Source: Eubacterium sp. (GTDB taxonomy: Bacteria > Bacillota > Clostridia > Lachnospirales > Lachnospiraceae). From it: 63,013 nucleotides of DNA. A program made the translations under genes and the position numbers. This document shows, piece after piece, positions 59,769-63,013 of this stretch (its first letter is position 1; every line of letters starts with the position of its first letter). Under the pieces are notes generated by a model. It made no database searches, was not told where the DNA came from, and saw only the letters and a list, made by a program, of their open reading frames with translations. The stretch covers positions 1 to 63,013 of the forward strand of contig JAGBNF010000012.1 of NCBI GenBank assembly GCA_017634555.1, given 5' to 3'.

Positions 59769-60984
59769 CTTGTAAATACTCCCTGTCTTCTTTACCGAGA
59801 GCCTTTTCTGCAAGATCATACAGATGATCGGCCCATTCTCCGGCAGTTTTTCCGTTATAGACTACTGCGTTAAAGCCGTCTCTCTCAATTGCTTCAACGA
59901 CATTCTGAATCGATTCGATATCCCTGATATTCGAGAGTACTTCATTGAGTAATCTCAGGTTTTTATCGGAATATACGATTCCCTTTATAAGAGCCACATA
60001 TCCGAGAGCCTTATCAAGCGGCACACTGTCTGCAACTCTTATCTCTATATATTTTTTCACTCTGAAATGGAAAAATCCCATAGACATGAAATGCTCTATC
60101 AGCTTCTTTCGTCTGTCTGCATCCAGTTCTTCCCATTTGATTGATTTATTCTCTAAAAGATCATGTGCACTCCGGCTTCCTACATCTATAGTCTCACCTT
60201 CATCTGTAAGAAGTATGAGAGGAGTACGTGATATTACTTCGGCCATCTTGTCGTATCCGAAATCGGAGTCGAGAGAGTGAGGAACAAATCCGGTTCTTGC
60301 GGGATCAAGGTCATCCCATTCCTGAGTCCTTAAGAGATGAGTCTTTCCTTCTACACCCGGAAGAGTGGAAGCTTCATCAGACTTATTCTCCATCATAAGC
60401 ATAAAGAATGGGGAAATCTTCTCAAGAACTGTAAGTTTTCTGACCATATCGGCTTCAGACTTATAATCTATGGAAACCTGTGCCGATGCGGAAGCACGCA
60501 TCATATACTTTCCGTACTTTCCGCTCTTTCTGAAGTATGCATCCATATATTTATAGCGCTTCTTCGGTGAGAGAGGAATGTCGTCCGGAGTAATGATCTG
60601 CTTTTCTACGAGCGGCAGATTTCCCTTTGTCTCTAAATGATATCCTTTTTCCTCGAAGATTGGATCCCATATACTGCGGAACTCACGGTAAATGCTTTCT
60701 ATAGTCTGCAGGTCAGAATAAGGATTGATGCTTATCTCGAACTGACATGACGGCTCGAGACTTGTTGAATATTCGCCGGTATAGTATCCTACAGGAAAAT
60801 GATCGATGTAGATGACTTCTGCGCCGAGCTCCCTTCCAACCTTATCGATAAGCTCCGATATTTCATGGAAACCGATCTGAATGCCCTCATCATTAACTAC
60901 AAAATGTTCTATCTCAAGTCCGAGGTTAGTATCATCGGATTCACCTGATCTTATATATTCCGAAATGTCGTTTAAATATTCCAT
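59710..60984 (-). CDS. Glutamate-cysteine ligase family protein (GCS2/EgtA-like)
   Basis: Encodes 424 residues, with AAGGAG eight bases upstream. It belongs to the GCS2 carboxylate-amine ligase fold: GLEIEHFVV near the N-terminus, SLEPSCQFEISINPY (substrate/metal-binding glutamates), RASASAQVSIDYKSE, and KKYIEIRVADSVP. Family members join glutamate through its gamma-carboxyl to cysteine (or another amine) using ATP. It precedes, with overlap, a class II amidohydrolase that could cleave a gamma-glutamyl bond; the same two activities occur as EgtA and EgtC in ergothioneine synthesis. No glutathione synthetase or egt genes are here. A good promoter lies upstream. Confidence 0.88.
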   Translation of the reverse strand: MEYLNDISEYIRSGESDDTNLGLEIEHFVVNDEGIQIGFHEISELIDKVGRELGAEVIYIDHFPVGYYTGEYSTSLEPSCQFEISINPYSDLQTIESIYREFRSIWDPIFEEKGYHLETKGNLPLVEKQIITPDDIPLSPKKRYKYMDAYFRKSGKYGKYMMRASASAQVSIDYKSEADMVRKLTVLEKISPFFMLMMENKSDEASTLPGVEGKTHLLRTQEWDDLDPARTGFVPHSLDSDFGYDKMAEVISRTPLILLTDEGETIDVGSRSAHDLLENKSIKWEELDADRRKKLIEHFMSMGFFHFRVKKYIEIRVADSVPLDKALGYVALIKGIVYSDKNLRLLNEVLSNIRDIESIQNVVEAIERDGFNAVVYNGKTAGEWADHLYDLAEKALGKEDREYLQGVRTIWSNSEQKNTNKQPA

Positions 60985-61035
60985 TTGGACGCTCCTTGTA
61001 AATAAATATATCTACGAGTTTCGGTGATGGGACTA

Positions 61036-61065
61036 ATTATAATGGGAATAAACCTACTATGTCAA
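61036..61065 (-). promoter_or_regulatory. Sigma-A promoter for the ligase-amidohydrolase pair
   Basis: On the minus strand, TTGACA (complement of 61060-61065), an 18-base spacer, then TATAAT (complement of 61036-61041), both perfect. The leader is about 45 bases. Confidence 0.8.
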
Positions 61066-61317
61066 TAGGTGTAAAGCCCGCGGGTTATACGTATTTATAA
61101 GGCTTGTTATAGGACGAAACTATAATGGCGTGAATTGATATATATAGTTTTATATCTATTCATCTGTGATCATGGATTGTATTTATGAACCATCTAAAGG
61201 GACAAATTAAGAATCATTTTAGAAATGGACAGGAAATGGATTAAGACTATTAGGAGATATTAGGTTAGTATATTTATACATATATATGACTGATAGAAGA
61301 GTGAGAGGAGAAGCATT
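61066..61317 (+). other. Intergenic region before the hydrolase gene
   Basis: AT-rich and without a convincing ORF or hairpin. It contains CCCGCGGG (61077-61084) and a TATAAT at 61121-61126 without a good -35. The promoter of the 61318 gene could not be fixed. GAGAGGAG immediately before 61318 is its ribosome site. Confidence 0.4.
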
Positions 61318-62697
61318 ATGAGGATAAAAAGATTTATAATTCTGAGCCTGATAATTATTTTAGTATTTCCCCATAAATGTATGGCCTCTGATACGTATAA
61401 TATCCAGGCACTCATAGATGAGTTCGAAGACGGCACCGGATGTAAGTCGGTAAGTGTAGTCATATATGATCATGGAAATATATCCTATTATGGTGATAAG
61501 GACGGTCTTTATCAGATCGGTTCTATGACAAAGTCCTTTACGGGGCTTGCGGCGGTTAAGCTGATAAATGAAGGAAAGCTTTCTGAGGACGATAAGGTTT
61601 CGGATTACATCAGTGGCTTTGAAGTGTTTTTCGAATCACAAAAGGTTGATATCACGGTGGGACAGCTTCTGTCGCAGACAAGCGGATTTACCAACAGTGA
61701 GAAGGATTATCCCAGTGCAGCTGAGGAAATGACTCTTCAGGATTGGGCGATGACGATGTCCGGTAAGGAGCTGAAGAGTGCACCGGGTACGGAATATAAT
61801 TACTCAAATGTAAATTATAATCTGCTTGGTGCAATCATAGAAAATGTGTCAGGGATGACATACCGTGAATATATGGAAAAAGAAATTCTCGACCCCATCG
61901 GGATGAAGCGCACATTTGTGGGATATCCTGATGCTTCCGGAGTTCAAGTGATAGAGGGAGCGAGACTCGCTTACCGAAGAGCTGTGGATTATGAGATTTC
62001 GGTAAAGGAAGGCCGTATACCTGCGGGATACTTCTACTCGAATACAGAGGATATGGCTAAATGGATGAGTGCCTGGATGAATACGGATGATATATCCGAG
62101 GAATTCAGGGGGCCTTCGGAATATATAATAGGAAGCCTTGCAAAGCAGGGGGGCTACTTTGCAGGGTGGGAAAGATTTTCGGATGATGTGATAGGACATT
62201 CGGGCGGTACGCCGAATTACTCTTCGAGAATAGTTATTTCAAAAAAGGACGGGATAGCTGTTTGTGTACTTACGAATCTCAATGTAGCTGCTTCTACCGA
62301 CAGCCTGTGTAATACGCTCTACGCAGTGGTATCGGGTAAAGAAGCAGGTCCGATCACGAAAGATGTTTGGACTGTATTTGATATAGTTTTCAGTTTGATT
62401 TCGGTTATTCTGATTGGATTATTCATAGTACTGCTTAATGTAAAAAACAGAAAGATACTACTTGGAATTGGTGTTTTACTTATAATATTATTAGTATTGG
62501 TTCTGTCAGTATTTCCGGCTATTTTCGGTGCTGCACTCACAGAAATACTTCTGGTATGGGCACCGTGGAGCATGACGGGAAGTCTTATTCTTTTAATGGT
62601 CAATATTTTATTGATAATTATAAAACAGGTATTGGGAGGAGCGAAACTGACATTAAGTTCAGCGGCAAGATTGCGTACTGTACCAACGGAAAAGTAG
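61318..62697 (+). CDS. Membrane serine hydrolase, class C beta-lactamase/PBP4* fold
   Basis: Encodes 459 residues, with GAGGAG upstream. A signal peptide (about 1-23) ends CMASDTY. The outer hydrolase domain (about 25-345) has the three serine-hydrolase motifs: SMTK (SxxK), YSN in YNYSNVNYN, and HSGGT (KTG equivalent). LLSQTSGFTN and PIGMKRT are also typical. The C-terminal part (about 355-440) has about four membrane helices, as in esterase/FmtA-like members. It probably acts on D-amino-acid wall peptides, teichoic-acid esters or beta-lactams; fold membership alone cannot tell. It is monocistronic. Confidence 0.9.
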   Translation: MRIKRFIILSLIIILVFPHKCMASDTYNIQALIDEFEDGTGCKSVSVVIYDHGNISYYGDKDGLYQIGSMTKSFTGLAAVKLINEGKLSEDDKVSDYISGFEVFFESQKVDITVGQLLSQTSGFTNSEKDYPSAAEEMTLQDWAMTMSGKELKSAPGTEYNYSNVNYNLLGAIIENVSGMTYREYMEKEILDPIGMKRTFVGYPDASGVQVIEGARLAYRRAVDYEISVKEGRIPAGYFYSNTEDMAKWMSAWMNTDDISEEFRGPSEYIIGSLAKQGGYFAGWERFSDDVIGHSGGTPNYSSRIVISKKDGIAVCVLTNLNVAASTDSLCNTLYAVVSGKEAGPITKDVWTVFDIVFSLISVILIGLFIVLLNVKNRKILLGIGVLLIILLVLVLSVFPAIFGAALTEILLVWAPWSMTGSLILLMVNILLIIIKQVLGGAKLTLSSAARLRTVPTEK

Positions 62698-62765
62698 TTC
62701 AATAATGGCAATACGATTTATATTGACACTGTATTTGGGAAATGATAATATCCTTTTTGTATATC

Positions 62766-62916
62766 AAGGGAGTAGCATCCGACCTGTGGTCGGTTACATA
62801 TATCGTCATCACGAGTAAAATCCGGTAGTGTAGTAATTTCGCGAGACTTGACTATGGAGTGACCATAGTCATCAATGTCATTAAGTTAACATTGAATCAT
62901 TCGAGGTACAGCCCCA
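62766..62916 (+). ncRNA. yybP-ykoY manganese riboswitch
   Basis: AAGGGAGTAGC at 62766-62776 is the hallmark 5' segment, and CGCGAGACTT at 62840-62849 is the conserved internal loop. A hairpin CCGAC/GTCGG lies at 62779-62793, and GACTATGG/CCATAGTC directly follows the loop. GCCCC at 62911-62915 can close the basal stem with the 5' GGG. The order and loops match the Mn2+-sensing yybP-ykoY class, which turns on metal exporters when Mn2+ is high. The controlled gene lies beyond the window. Confidence 0.8.
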
Positions 62917-62922
62917 AAATCA

Positions 62923-62970
62923 GCAAGAGCGATGGAGATATTTATATCTTCAATCGCTCTTGTTTTATTT
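62923..62970 (+). terminator. Riboswitch expression-platform terminator
   Basis: CAAGAGCGAT (62924-62933) pairs with ATCGCTCTTG (62953-62962) around AGATAT/ATATCT. TTTTATTT follows. It sits directly after the riboswitch, so it is probably the regulated terminator. Confidence 0.82.
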
Positions 62971-63013
62971 CTGAACATCACAATAAGACAGACAAAAGTC
63001 TGTCAAAAAAAAT

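Noticed and set aside
59769-59819. Longer amidohydrolase with 17 extra N-terminal residues
   Set aside because: It would mask the N-terminal catalytic Cys required in class II amidotransferases; the GTG at 59768 has its own GGGAG site.

Overview
The window reads like a chromosome segment of a low-to-moderate GC anaerobic Gram-positive bacterium, most likely a Lachnospiraceae member of the Butyrivibrio/Roseburia type. This is inferred from strong GGAGG ribosome sites, Sec lipoproteins, MacB/FtsX-type exporters with two-component systems, a Cna-B/pilin-domain giant surface protein, and the absence of outer-membrane genes. No rRNA, tRNA, CRISPR array, insertion sequence or phage gene was recognised.

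Layout. 0-5.8 kb is visibly AT-richer. It carries a lipoprotein ending in a PoNe-like DNase domain with its PoNi-like immunity protein, then two small membrane proteins. 5.9-9.5 kb holds sua5-rpiB (minus strand) and a sugar-sensor/GGDEF diguanylate cyclase. 9.7-12.6 kb holds a secreted NlpC/P60 hydrolase behind a strong promoter with a WalR-like box, then a 0.7-kb structured intergenic region with four TTATCAACA boxes, then hpf. 12.7-19.1 kb is operon A: response regulator, kinase, membrane-anchored CARDB-like protein, ABC ATPase, FtsX permease, with a dense array of GCGAAGC mini-hairpins before the permease. 19.3-23.2 kb holds a zinc-ribbon membrane protein, a double-TPM protein and trxB.

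23.4-37.0 kb is a large export/import supercluster. It starts with FtsX permease, ATPase, a second CARDB-like protein and a MacB permease. A solute-binding lipoprotein with an extra N-terminal domain follows, then MalF- and MalG-like permeases without an ATPase, a MacA/HlyD-like adaptor, and a MacB-ectodomain-like protein lacking the FtsX helices. pyrC and three small proteins follow. 39.7-46.5 kb is operon C: FtsX permease, ATPase, C45-type acylase lipoprotein, response regulator, and a kinase whose H-box reads His-Gly.

46.7-56.6 kb is one gene for a 3308-residue surface protein with pilin-type repeats of two alternating kinds. 56.7-62.7 kb holds a flavodoxin, a 7-codon leader ORF coupled to pyridoxal kinase, a TatD-linked-type radical SAM protein, a glutamate-cysteine ligase overlapping a class II amidohydrolase, and a membrane beta-lactamase-fold hydrolase. 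The window ends in a yybP-ykoY (Mn2+) riboswitch and its terminator; the regulated gene lies outside.

Three ABC export modules, two two-component systems, envelope hydrolases and a giant adhesin suggest a region devoted to the cell surface, with housekeeping genes interspersed. Functions are inferred from motifs read by eye; no database search was possible.
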